Below, piece by piece: positions 7,066 to 12,882 of a stretch of DNA of 12,882 nt. The stretch's first letter is position 1. Every line of letters starts with the position of its first letter. This stretch comes from Actinomycetes bacterium. GTDB lineage: Bacteria; Actinomycetota; Acidimicrobiia; Acidimicrobiales; Palsa-688. Location: contig JAKAXG010000049.1 of the NCBI GenBank assembly GCA_021827225.1, forward strand, positions 1 to 12,882, given 5' to 3'. The position numbers were made by a program, and so were the translations under genes. Below the pieces are notes generated by a model, which made no database searches, had not been told where the DNA came from, and saw nothing but the letters and a program-made list of their open reading frames with translations.

Positions 7066-8313
7066 TCAGATCCCGGCGGCGGTGCAGTCCGCGGCGTAGG
7101 TGCCGGAGCACAGCTGGGACTTGCTGATCCAGTTGTCGGCGATGACCGTGGAGTTCATGTTCTGCGGGGTGACCCACTCCGGGGTGAGGAGTACCGACGG
7201 CACCTGGGTGTTGCTGGTGGTGTCGGCGGTCTGGCCGTTCACCAGCCCCGACGGCGGGGTCTCCTTGGCCCGCAGGTACAGCGCCAGGGCGGCGGCCGCC
7301 TGGGCCTCCTCGTAGATCGGCTTGTACACCGTGCCGCACTGGTAGCCCGACAGGATGTTCTGCAGGCCCACCAGGGTGGCGTCCTGACCGGTGGTCGGGA
7401 ACGTCTTCGGCTTGACGTGCTGGGTCTGCAGGTACTTGATGATCGGGGCGCCGTTCTCGTCGTTGGGGATCAGAGCGGCGTTGATGTTGGGGTGGGCGGT
7501 CATCGCCTGCTGGAACTCCGTGACGGCCTTGTCGGGCTGCCACGTCCCGGCCGGCTGGGCCACCTCGGTCCAGCCGCCACCGTTGAACTTGGACGCCAGC
7601 ACGCCGTTGTAGCCCTGGGCGAACAGAGTGGCGTTGTTGTCGGTGGGCGAGCCGCGCATGACGATCACCTGCGGGTTCTTCACGCCCCAGTCGCTGACGC
7701 AGCTGACCAGGCCCTGGCCCATCAGCTTGCCGACCTGCACGTTGTTGAAGCTGATGTAGTAGTTGCGGCTGCCGCCCAGGGTCAGGCGGTCGTAGTCGAT
7801 CACCGGCACGCCGTGGCTCTTGGCGTAGGACTCGATCTGGGCGCCCACACCCGAGGTCAGCGGGTCGATGACCAGCACGCTGGCGCCGGCGGTGATGGCC
7901 GACTGGGCGTCGGTGAGCTGGGTGCTGCTGCTGCCCTGGGCGTTCTTCACGCTGAACTGCGAGCTGCTGAGCCCGGCGGTCTGGAACGCCTTGGTCAGGT
8001 CGGGGGCGTCGAACTCGGTGTAGCGGGCCGAGGTGACGGTGTCGGGGAGGATGACGGCGACGCTGCCGGTGCCCTTGGCGGCGACCGACTTGAGCTGCGC
8101 CATCGCCGAGAAGTCCCGGGTGAAGGAGGTCGCGGTCAGGTTGGCCGAGGAGCTCCCGCCGGTCGTCGCCGACGACCCCGAAGCCGTGGTCGCGCTCGAC
8201 CCCGACGACGTCGAGGTCGGCGACGTGCTGCTGCTCTTGGTGCTGCTGCCGCAGGCCCCGGCCACCAGGCCGGCACTGATGGCGAGCGCCGCGAAGGCGC
8301 GCTTGTTGTTCAC
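7066..8313 (-). CDS. xylF: XylF-like sugar-binding lipoprotein (importer 2)
   Basis: Extracytoplasmic sugar receptor of importer 2, 415 residues. The signal peptide ends in lipobox LVAGAC with Cys21 as lipidation site; a Ser/Thr/Gly linker follows to about residue 58, with SGSSATT occurring twice. The mature part resembles E. coli XylF along its length: DYDR (173-176), YYISFNNVQVGKL (185-197), GSPTDNNATLF (221-231), GQDATL (309-314), VYKPI (329-333) and LLTPEWVTPQNMNSTVIAD (375-393). Retention of the SPxDNN motif supports xylose or a similar sugar, although specificity is not proven. Cys205, 326, 402 and 410 match those in the paralogue. The start is GTG with a G-rich ribosome site (AAGGGGGA, about 10 bases upstream). 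It is the first gene after the response regulator, from which it is separated by 182 bases containing GTTAA repeats. Confidence 0.93.
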   Translation of the reverse strand: MNNKRAFAALAISAGLVAGACGSSTKSSSTSPTSTSSGSSATTASGSSATTGGSSSANLTATSFTRDFSAMAQLKSVAAKGTGSVAVILPDTVTSARYTEFDAPDLTKAFQTAGLSSSQFSVKNAQGSSSTQLTDAQSAITAGASVLVIDPLTSGVGAQIESYAKSHGVPVIDYDRLTLGGSRNYYISFNNVQVGKLMGQGLVSCVSDWGVKNPQVIVMRGSPTDNNATLFAQGYNGVLASKFNGGGWTEVAQPAGTWQPDKAVTEFQQAMTAHPNINAALIPNDENGAPIIKYLQTQHVKPKTFPTTGQDATLVGLQNILSGYQCGTVYKPIYEEAQAAAALALYLRAKETPPSGLVNGQTADTTSNTQVPSVLLTPEWVTPQNMNSTVIADNWISKSQLCSGTYAADCTAAGI

Positions 8314-8376
8314 GGGTGGGTGATCCCCCTTCGCTGAGGGCTGGGCCGGGATTGGGGCACGCAGCCGGGTGTTTCC

Positions 8377-8390
8377 TAGCCTGGAGGCTA
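8377..8390. promoter_or_regulatory. Short palindrome in the importer 2 leader
   Basis: TAGCCT (8377-8382) and AGGCTA (8385-8390) are exact inverted arms with a 2-base centre, directly beside the GTTAA repeats and about 64 bases upstream of the GTG start. It may be a second operator or part of a composite site. It is short enough that chance cannot be excluded. Confidence 0.3.
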
Positions 8391-8392
8391 AA

Positions 8393-8418
8393 GTTAAGGT
8401 CGTTAACGTGCCGTTAAC
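8393..8418. promoter_or_regulatory. GTTAA repeat cluster, candidate response-regulator binding site
   Basis: GTTAA occurs at 8393, 8402 and 8413, spaced 9 and 11 bases. The last two form a perfect inverted repeat GTTAACG-TGC-CGTTAAC (8402-8418). Roughly helical-turn spacing of direct units is typical of OmpR/PhoB-family sites, and the adjacent gene encodes such a regulator. It lies just downstream of an AT-rich patch and upstream of the importer 2 operon. The motif stands out against the GC-rich background. Which factor binds is inferred. Confidence 0.5.
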
Positions 8419-8433
8419 ATTGCGGACCAGGGC

Positions 8434-8453
8434 ATAAATATTTTGTGAAAAAG
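8434..8453 (-). promoter_or_regulatory. AT-rich patch, candidate promoter of importer 2
   Basis: This is one of the most AT-rich stretches in the window. On the - strand it reads CTTTTTCACAAAATATTTAT, with TATTTA (8435-8440) as a possible -10 element; no good -35 hexamer was found 17 bases upstream. The T5 run follows a weak 5-bp GGCCG/CGGCC stem (8454-8487), so part of it might also end the regulator transcript. Confidence 0.35.
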
Positions 8454-8495
8454 GGCCGACCGCCTCTAGACGGGACCCTCTCCGGCCGATCTCCC

Positions 8496-9215
8496 TCAGT
8501 CCGATACCAGCCGGTACCCGACCCGCGGCTGGGTGATGATCAGCGGGGACTCACCCTCCTTCTCCAGCTTGGCCCGCAGGCGCCGCACGTAGACCCGTAG
8601 GTACTCGGTCTCGGTCTCGTAGCCCGTGCCCCACACCCGGCGCAGCAGGTGGGCGTGGCTGAGCACCTTCCCCCGGTTGGCCGCCAGTTCCCGCAGGAGG
8701 GCGAATTCCGTCGGGGTGAGATGGACGGGCCGGTTGTCGCGCACCACCTGCTGGGCCGCCAGGTCGATGGAGACGTCGCCGACCGAGACGGTGGCGGCGG
8801 TGGCGTTCGGCGGGGGAGCGGGATCGGGGTTGCGGGTCCGGCGCAGGGTGGCCGATATGCGGGCCATGAGCTCCTCGATGCTGAACGGCTTGGTCATGTA
8901 GTCGTCGGCACCCACGTTGAGCACCGCCACCTTGTCCCGCTCACCGCCGCGGGCCGACACCACGATCACCCCCACCGTGGAGCGCTCGCGGATCAGCCGG
9001 CACAGTTCCAGGCCGTCCATGTCGGGGAGCATCAGGTCGAGAAGGACGATGTCGGGCTGCTCGGTCTCGAGCAGGTGCAGGGCCCGCACGCCCTCGGTGG
9101 AGACGATGGTGTCGAAGCCCCGGACCACCAGGTTGGAGCGGATGAGGTCGACGATGTTCGGGTCGTCCTCGACGATCAGGACGCTGGTGAGCGTCCGGTC
9201 CGGGGGCGAGGTCAT
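8496..9215 (-). CDS. KdpE-like OmpR-family response regulator
   Basis: DNA-binding partner of the upstream hybrid kinase, 239 residues. The receiver domain (about 11-125) has acidic pocket Glu16-Asp17-Asp18, phospho-acceptor Asp60 in VLLDLMLPD, Ser87 in VVSARG and Lys109 in MTKPF, so all residues for phosphorylation are present. After a Pro/Ala-rich linker the winged-helix domain (about 143-238) contains LTPTEFALLRELAANRGKV and EYLRVYVRRLRAKLE, the latter most like KdpE. The ATG at 9215 overlaps the kinase stop codon by four bases (ATGA), indicating coupled translation and supporting pairing. Its frame stays open further upstream, but that stretch lies inside the kinase gene. The downstream neighbours are sugar importers and no kdp potassium-pump gene is present, so a KdpE role is unlikely. 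The GTTAA repeats at 8393-8418 are its most likely local target (inference). Confidence 0.95.
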   Translation of the reverse strand: MTSPPDRTLTSVLIVEDDPNIVDLIRSNLVVRGFDTIVSTEGVRALHLLETEQPDIVLLDLMLPDMDGLELCRLIRERSTVGVIVVSARGGERDKVAVLNVGADDYMTKPFSIEELMARISATLRRTRNPDPAPPPNATAATVSVGDVSIDLAAQQVVRDNRPVHLTPTEFALLRELAANRGKVLSHAHLLRRVWGTGYETETEYLRVYVRRLRAKLEKEGESPLIITQPRVGYRLVSD

Positions 9216-11692
9216 CCGTCCGCCGGGGCGCCGCGCGCCACCGGCAGGGTGATGACACAGCGGGTGCCAACAGATGGCCGGGTGATGTCCATGCGGCCTC
9301 CGTGGGCGGCGACGATGCCCTGGGCGATGGAGAGACCCAGCCCGGCTCCACCCGTCCGGCTGCGGCGCTCCGCCCGGCGACCGAAGGGGCTCCCGATCAT
9401 CTCCGCCGGCAGCCCTACGCCGTCGTCGGTGACCGAGATCTGGACCGATGAGGGGTCCGCGCAGTCCACCTCGACGATCACCCGCGTCCCCTGCGGGTTG
9501 TGGCGCACCGCGTTGTCCAACAAATTGACCAGGAGTTGCTCCAGGCGGTCGTGGTCGGCCCACACGGTGGGCAGGCCGGCCGGGATGCGCAGCTCCACAT
9601 GCTCGGAGGCCGGCGCCGGCAGGCAGGCCCGGGCCGCCTCGAGCACCAGGGCCAGATCGCACCAGTCGGGGTGGATGCGCAGGATCCCGGTGTCGATGGC
9701 CGAGAAGTCGAGCAGGTCCTCCACCAGGCGGCCCAGGCGGGCGGACTCGTCGGCGATCCTGGTGAGGAACCGCTGCTGCGACCCGCCGTCCCAGCTGACG
9801 TCGGGTTGCATCAGGCTGGACGCGTAGCCCCGGATGGCCGTCAGGGGAGTCCGCAGCTCGTGCGACAGGAACGACAGGAACCGCCGCTGCAGCTCCTGGG
9901 AGCTGCGCAGCGCCATCGTCTCGCGCTGCGCCCGCTCCGACGCCTCGCGCTCCAGCGCCAGCCGCAGCGAGTTGGCGGCGTCCTCGATCAGCGACCGGTG
10001 CGACGGCTTCTCGCCGGCGGCCGCCCAGGCCACCACCAGCGCCGCCGGCCCGTCCGGCGCCGGGAACTCGAGGGCCACCCGCCAGCCGGCCCGGCGGCCG
10101 CCGTCGCGGCGCCGCAGGGCGGTGTCGCCGCTCTGCACCGCCGCCCGGGCCGCGTCGAGCAGGTCGGGGGAGCGGTCCCCGGTCCCGGCCCACGCCAGCA
10201 GGCGGAGCGGGGAGCCGCCGGCCGCGCCCGGATCCCCGTCCGGCGAATCCGGCCGCTCCGGCCGCTCAGGGTGCTCGCTGGTGAGCAGCGCCACCTCCTC
10301 GGCCGCCAGCCCCCGCCGGAGGGCGTCGAGGGCCACCTCCAGGCCCACCTCGATCGGCACCGGGCCGGCGAGGGTCTCCAGCACCTCCCGGATGGTCTCG
10401 AGGGCGCTGTTGCGCACCGTCAGCTCGCCGAGCAGCCGGTCCCTCTCCAGGGCCCCGGCGACGTAACCGGAGTAGACGTTGGCCAGGGAGATCTGGTTGC
10501 GGGTGGGCGGCCCGTGCTCGGTGGACAGCACGGTGATCACCCCGACCGTCCCCGACCCGGTCAGGGGCACGCTCCACGAGCTGTGCACCCCTCCGCTGCG
10601 AACCTCCCGAGCGAAGCGGGCCCAACCGGGGGCGCCGGACACGTCCTCGGTGATGACCTCCCCGCCGGCGACGAGGGTGCGGCCGATCTGGCCGCCGGCC
10701 GGGCCGAGCGGCAGCACCTGCCAGGCCCGGGTCAGCTCCCTGCTGAGACCGGCCGAGCCCACCAGCCGGAGCATCCCGCCCTGGCCTTCGTGCACGCAGA
10801 CGGCTACCGAACCCAGGGCGGCCTGCAGCGCGGCCAGGATCAGCGAAAGGCTCGAGGACGGCTTCGCCGAGGCCAGCTGCCCGGCCAGGGAATCCAGCCG
10901 GCTCAGCTGGCTGCGGGCCGAGACGTCCGGCCGCTGGCCCGACAGCAGCGCCGCCACCTCGTCGGGGGAGGATTCCTCGGGCCGTACCTCGGCCACCACC
11001 CGGCCCCGTCTCATGATCACGATGCGGTCGGCCAGCCGGAACATCTGGTCCACGTCGTGCGACACCAGCAGCACGGTGGTGCCCTGCACCGGCAGCTTGG
11101 CGGCCAGGTCCTCCACCTGGGCGGACTCGTGCACGCCGAGAGCCGCCGTGGGCTCGTCCAGGATGAGCAGCGCCGGCCGGTCGCGCATGGCCCGGGCCAC
11201 CGCCACGAGCTGGCGCTGCCCGCCGGAGAGGTGGCCGACGAGCGTGCTGAGCGGCGGCAGGGCGATGCCGAGCTCGTCGAGGAGGCGGTCGGCGTGGCGG
11301 TAGAACCGCCCGGCCGACAGCAGCGACCGGCGGGACTCCCGGCCGAGGAGGAGGTTGGCGGCGATGTCGAGGTTGTCGCAGAGCGCCAGGTCCTGCCACA
11401 CCACGGCCACGCCGTTGCGCCGGGCCGCCCCCGGGTCGGCGTCCACCCGGCCCCGGCCCACCGTCACCGTCCCGCTGTCGGGGCGGATGTCACCGGCCAG
11501 GCACCTCACCAGGGTGGACTTGCCCGCCCCGTTCTCCCCGGCCAGGGCCACCACCTCGCCGGCCCGGATGTCGAGGTCCACCCGGTCCAGGGCCAGGAGA
11601 GGGCCGTACTGGACGGTGAGGTCCCGGGCCCGCAGCAGCGGCTCGGTCGGCTCACCGGATCCTGGCCGGCCCTCGGCGGTGGCTAGAACCAT
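9212..11692 (-). CDS. Hybrid protein: sugar-ABC-type ATPase fused to GAF and histidine kinase
   Basis: One uninterrupted 826-residue frame. Residues 18-251 are a complete ABC ATPase: Walker A GENGAGKST (52-60), Q-loop Gln100 in WQDLALCDNLDI, signature LSGGQ (155-159), Walker B LLILDEP with Asp179 and catalytic Glu180, and switch His212. Residues about 276-417 form a GAF domain, and about 438-582 a weaker GAF-like domain. A helical linker leads to HisKA with phospho-acceptor His611 in FLSHELRTPLTAIRGY, and a HATPase domain with N-box Asn723/Asn727, G1 box DDGVG (756-760) and G2 box GAGLGL (782-787). The kinase core resembles KdpD. No signal peptide or membrane segment is visible, so it is cytoplasmic. 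The ABC part closely resembles the importer ATPases downstream, suggesting docking on their permeases as a transport-coupled sensor (inference). The ATG at 11692 has an AGGGA-like site. The four-base overlap with the regulator gene defines a two-component pair. Confidence 0.95.
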   Translation of the reverse strand: MVLATAEGRPGSGEPTEPLLRARDLTVQYGPLLALDRVDLDIRAGEVVALAGENGAGKSTLVRCLAGDIRPDSGTVTVGRGRVDADPGAARRNGVAVVWQDLALCDNLDIAANLLLGRESRRSLLSAGRFYRHADRLLDELGIALPPLSTLVGHLSGGQRQLVAVARAMRDRPALLILDEPTAALGVHESAQVEDLAAKLPVQGTTVLLVSHDVDQMFRLADRIVIMRRGRVVAEVRPEESSPDEVAALLSGQRPDVSARSQLSRLDSLAGQLASAKPSSSLSLILAALQAALGSVAVCVHEGQGGMLRLVGSAGLSRELTRAWQVLPLGPAGGQIGRTLVAGGEVITEDVSGAPGWARFAREVRSGGVHSSWSVPLTGSGTVGVITVLSTEHGPPTRNQISLANVYSGYVAGALERDRLLGELTVRNSALETIREVLETLAGPVPIEVGLEVALDALRRGLAAEEVALLTSEHPERPERPDSPDGDPGAAGGSPLRLLAWAGTGDRSPDLLDAARAAVQSGDTALRRRDGGRRAGWRVALEFPAPDGPAALVVAWAAAGEKPSHRSLIEDAANSLRLALEREASERAQRETMALRSSQELQRRFLSFLSHELRTPLTAIRGYASSLMQPDVSWDGGSQQRFLTRIADESARLGRLVEDLLDFSAIDTGILRIHPDWCDLALVLEAARACLPAPASEHVELRIPAGLPTVWADHDRLEQLLVNLLDNAVRHNPQGTRVIVEVDCADPSSVQISVTDDGVGLPAEMIGSPFGRRAERRSRTGGAGLGLSIAQGIVAAHGGRMDITRPSVGTRCVITLPVARGAPADG

Positions 11693-11698
11693 CGCCGC

Positions 11699-11740
11699 AT
11701 TATCCCTGGCCCCGGCCGGTAACGGCGGTCATCGCCGGTT
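11699..11740 (-). promoter_or_regulatory. Candidate promoter/operator of the kinase-regulator operon
   Basis: On the - strand GATAAT (11699-11704) lies 6 bases before the kinase ATG. This fits a -10 element for a leaderless or very short-leader transcript, common in actinobacteria, though an AGGGA ribosome site overlaps it. Upstream, AACGGCG (11721-11727) and CGCCGGTT (11733-11740) form a 7-bp inverted repeat with one bulge. It includes TAACGGC, which also occurs in the importer 2 operator region. Autoregulation is possible but unproven. Confidence 0.35.
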
Positions 11741-11820
11741 TGGCGCCCGCCGCAGGACTACCTGGATGCGTCAAGCGATGCCCCATTGCCCGGAGCAGGG
11801 CCGCCTCCTCCTCTTCGCTT

Positions 11821-11839
11821 GCCCGATCGGGCGGCGGGC
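11821..11839 (-). terminator. Possible terminator after the SDR gene
   Basis: Immediately after the SDR stop codon, GCCCGATCGGGC (11821-11832) is a perfect 12-base palindrome. GCCCG (11821-11825) can alternatively pair with CGGGC (11835-11839) around a 9-base loop. No U-tract is present. It would separate the SDR gene from the kinase operon. Confidence 0.35.
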
Positions 11840-11841
11840 AC

Positions 11842-12759
11842 TCAGCGCCGCTTTCCCGACATGTCCGCGTTGGGCGCCGCCCGCCCCACCAGGTCGGCGA
11901 CGATCTCGCCCAGCTCGGCCGGGTCCCAGCGGCCCTCCTTGTCGGCGGCCGGGCCCTCCACCCAGCCCTCCGCCACGCTCAGGTGGCCACCCCGCACGTT
12001 GAAGACCCGCCCGGTGACCGACGCCGACTCCGGGCTGCCCAGCCACACCACGATGGGGCTGATGTTCTCCGGTCCCAGCGGATTGAACGCCCCCTCGGGG
12101 ATGTCGGCGGCCCGCTGGCCCATGCCCAGGTTCTCGGTCATCCGGGTGAGGGCGGCCGGGGCGATGGCGTTCACCGTGACCCCGTAGCGGGCCACCTCCA
12201 TGGCGGCGATGACCGTGAAGGCGGCGATGCCGGCCTTGGCGGCGCCGTAGTTGGTCTGACCCACGTTGCCGTAGATGCCCGACGGCGAGGTGGTGTTGAT
12301 GATGCGGGCGTCGTTGGTCTCACCGGCCTTGGACCGCTCCCGCCAGTAGTGCAGGGCGGCCGACGACGGCGCGAAGGTGCCCCTCAGGTGGACCTTGATG
12401 ACCGCGTCCCACTCGTCGACGGTCATGTTCACGAGCATGCGGTCCCGGAGGATCCCGGCGTTGTTGACCAGGACGTCGAGCCCCCCGAAGGTGTCGATGG
12501 CCGCCTGGACCATCCGGTGGGCGCCCTCCTCGTCGGAGACGTCGTCGCCGTTGGCGATGGCCTCACCGCCCATGGCCCGGATCTCGTCGACCACCTCCCC
12601 GGCCGGCCCGGTGGAGCTGCCGGTGCCGTCCATCTCCCCGCCCAGGTCGTTGACCACCACCTTGGCCCCCTGGCGGGCGAACTCGAGGGCGTGCTCCCGC
12701 CCGATGCCCCGCCCGGCTCCGGTCACCACGACCACCCGGTCCTGACAGATTCCGACCAT
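11842..12759 (-). CDS. SDR-family NAD(P)-dependent oxidoreductase, 3-hydroxyacyl-CoA dehydrogenase-like
   Basis: Short-chain dehydrogenase of 305 residues. It has the Rossmann motif TGAGRGIG (13-20), NNAG (99-102) and the catalytic triad Ser158, Tyr171 and Lys175 (YGAAK). The segments GREHALEFARQGAKVVVNDLG and SGIYGNVGQTNYGAAKAG resemble the dehydrogenase part of peroxisomal multifunctional enzyme 2 (HSD17B4), whose bacterial relatives oxidise 3-hydroxyacyl-CoA or steroid-like substrates. The roughly 40-residue C-terminal extension beyond the core SDR fold (from about 262) has no recognised motif. The ATG at 12759 has a good ribosome site (GGGAG, 6 bases upstream). It is 149 bases upstream of the kinase gene on the same strand with a possible terminator between, so a functional link to the sugar module is doubtful. 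The substrate cannot be told from sequence. Confidence 0.92.
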   Translation of the reverse strand: MVGICQDRVVVVTGAGRGIGREHALEFARQGAKVVVNDLGGEMDGTGSSTGPAGEVVDEIRAMGGEAIANGDDVSDEEGAHRMVQAAIDTFGGLDVLVNNAGILRDRMLVNMTVDEWDAVIKVHLRGTFAPSSAALHYWRERSKAGETNDARIINTTSPSGIYGNVGQTNYGAAKAGIAAFTVIAAMEVARYGVTVNAIAPAALTRMTENLGMGQRAADIPEGAFNPLGPENISPIVVWLGSPESASVTGRVFNVRGGHLSVAEGWVEGPAADKEGRWDPAELGEIVADLVGRAAPNADMSGKRR

Positions 12760-12792
12760 TGAGAACTCCCTCTCCCCTCGGGGCCGCCGCTA

Positions 12793-12875
12793 CCGGCTCC
12801 GCCCCTCCGACTGGTGCCCCGACACTCTGCCTGATCCCGCCCGGCTCCGCCTGCTCCGCCGGCTCCACCCCTCCG
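12793..12875. repeat. Imperfect GC-rich direct repeats at the window edge
   Basis: CCGGCTCCGCCCCTCCG (12793-12809) recurs with one mismatch at 12859-12875, and the first 11 bases recur exactly at 12841-12851. They lie in the 123-base stretch upstream of the SDR gene, where no gene or clear promoter is visible. The function is unknown; it may be low-complexity spacer sequence. Confidence 0.35.
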
Positions 12876-12882
12876 GCGCCGA

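Noticed and set aside
6724..8337. Long + strand open frame (537 codons) opposite importer 2
   Set aside because: It is a shadow of the binding-protein and ATPase genes, with a repetitive Val/Gly/Leu/Arg composition and no recognisable domain.
8448..8487. Intrinsic terminator for the response-regulator gene (T-run with GGCCG/CGGCC stem)
   Set aside because: The stem is only 5 bp with a 24-base loop, too weak to call; the T-run is more simply part of the AT-rich promoter patch.
9216..10193. Upstream extension of the response-regulator frame
   Set aside because: The frame is open, but it lies inside the kinase gene in another frame and encodes Arg/Gly/Pro-rich low-complexity sequence; the ATG at 9215 gives a normal-length regulator.
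9500..11686. Long + strand open frame (728 codons) opposite the hybrid kinase gene
   Set aside because: It is antisense to a gene with complete domain motifs; the translation is low-complexity (Gly, Arg, Pro, His, Gln) and shows no family resemblance, as expected from high-GC shadow frames.
8496..11692. Interpretation as a true kdpDE potassium system
   Set aside because: There are no kdpFABC genes, the KdpD sensor and Usp domains are absent, and the neighbours are sugar importers.
1..12882. tRNA, rRNA, CRISPR array, insertion sequence or attachment site
   Set aside because: No cloverleaf-like sequence, regularly spaced repeats, transposase-like frame or terminal repeats were seen; the coding content accounts for almost all of the window.

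Overview
The window is very GC-rich, uses GTG starts, encodes lipoproteins with Ser/Thr/Ala-rich linkers, and has short spacers and GC-rich inverted repeats. This suggests an actinobacterium (Actinomycetota, possibly an acidimicrobiia-like lineage; the lineage is an inference from style, not from a marker tree).

Layout. The left edge holds the 3' part of guaA (GMP synthase) on the + strand. Everything after it lies on the - strand, so transcription runs from right to left. In that order: an SDR-family oxidoreductase (12759-11842); a histidine kinase with an ABC-transporter ATPase domain fused to its N-terminus (11692-9212); its overlapping KdpE-like response regulator (9215-8496); a sugar importer of binding lipoprotein, single-domain ATPase and permease (8313-4901); and a second, paralogous importer in the same order (4611-1081). 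The last permease converges on guaA, and both stop codons sit inside one palindrome.

How it may work. The binding proteins and permeases resemble XylF and XylH of the CUT2 sugar-importer family. The ATPases are single-domain (FrcA-like) rather than the two-domain XylG/RbsA type. The kinase has no membrane segment. Its first 250 residues are a complete ABC ATPase closely resembling the importer ATPases next door, followed by one clear and one degenerate GAF-like domain and a KdpD-like HisKA/HATPase core. The simplest hypothesis is that the kinase docks through its ABC domain on the sugar permeases, senses transport state or cytoplasmic nucleotide or ligand, and signals through the KdpE-like regulator to the importer operons. 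Upstream of the first importer is a cluster of GTTAA repeats, two of which form a perfect 7-3-7 inverted repeat, a plausible regulator target. I know of no characterised system of this design, but I could not search.

Other regulatory structure: a hairpin lies between the binding-protein and ATPase genes in both importer operons, a strong terminator-like hairpin follows the first importer, and an 8-bp-arm palindrome lies upstream of the second. No RNA genes, mobile elements or CRISPR arrays were seen. No stretch longer than 300 bases lacks a gene; the largest gap (4612-4900) holds the terminator and the upstream region of the second importer.
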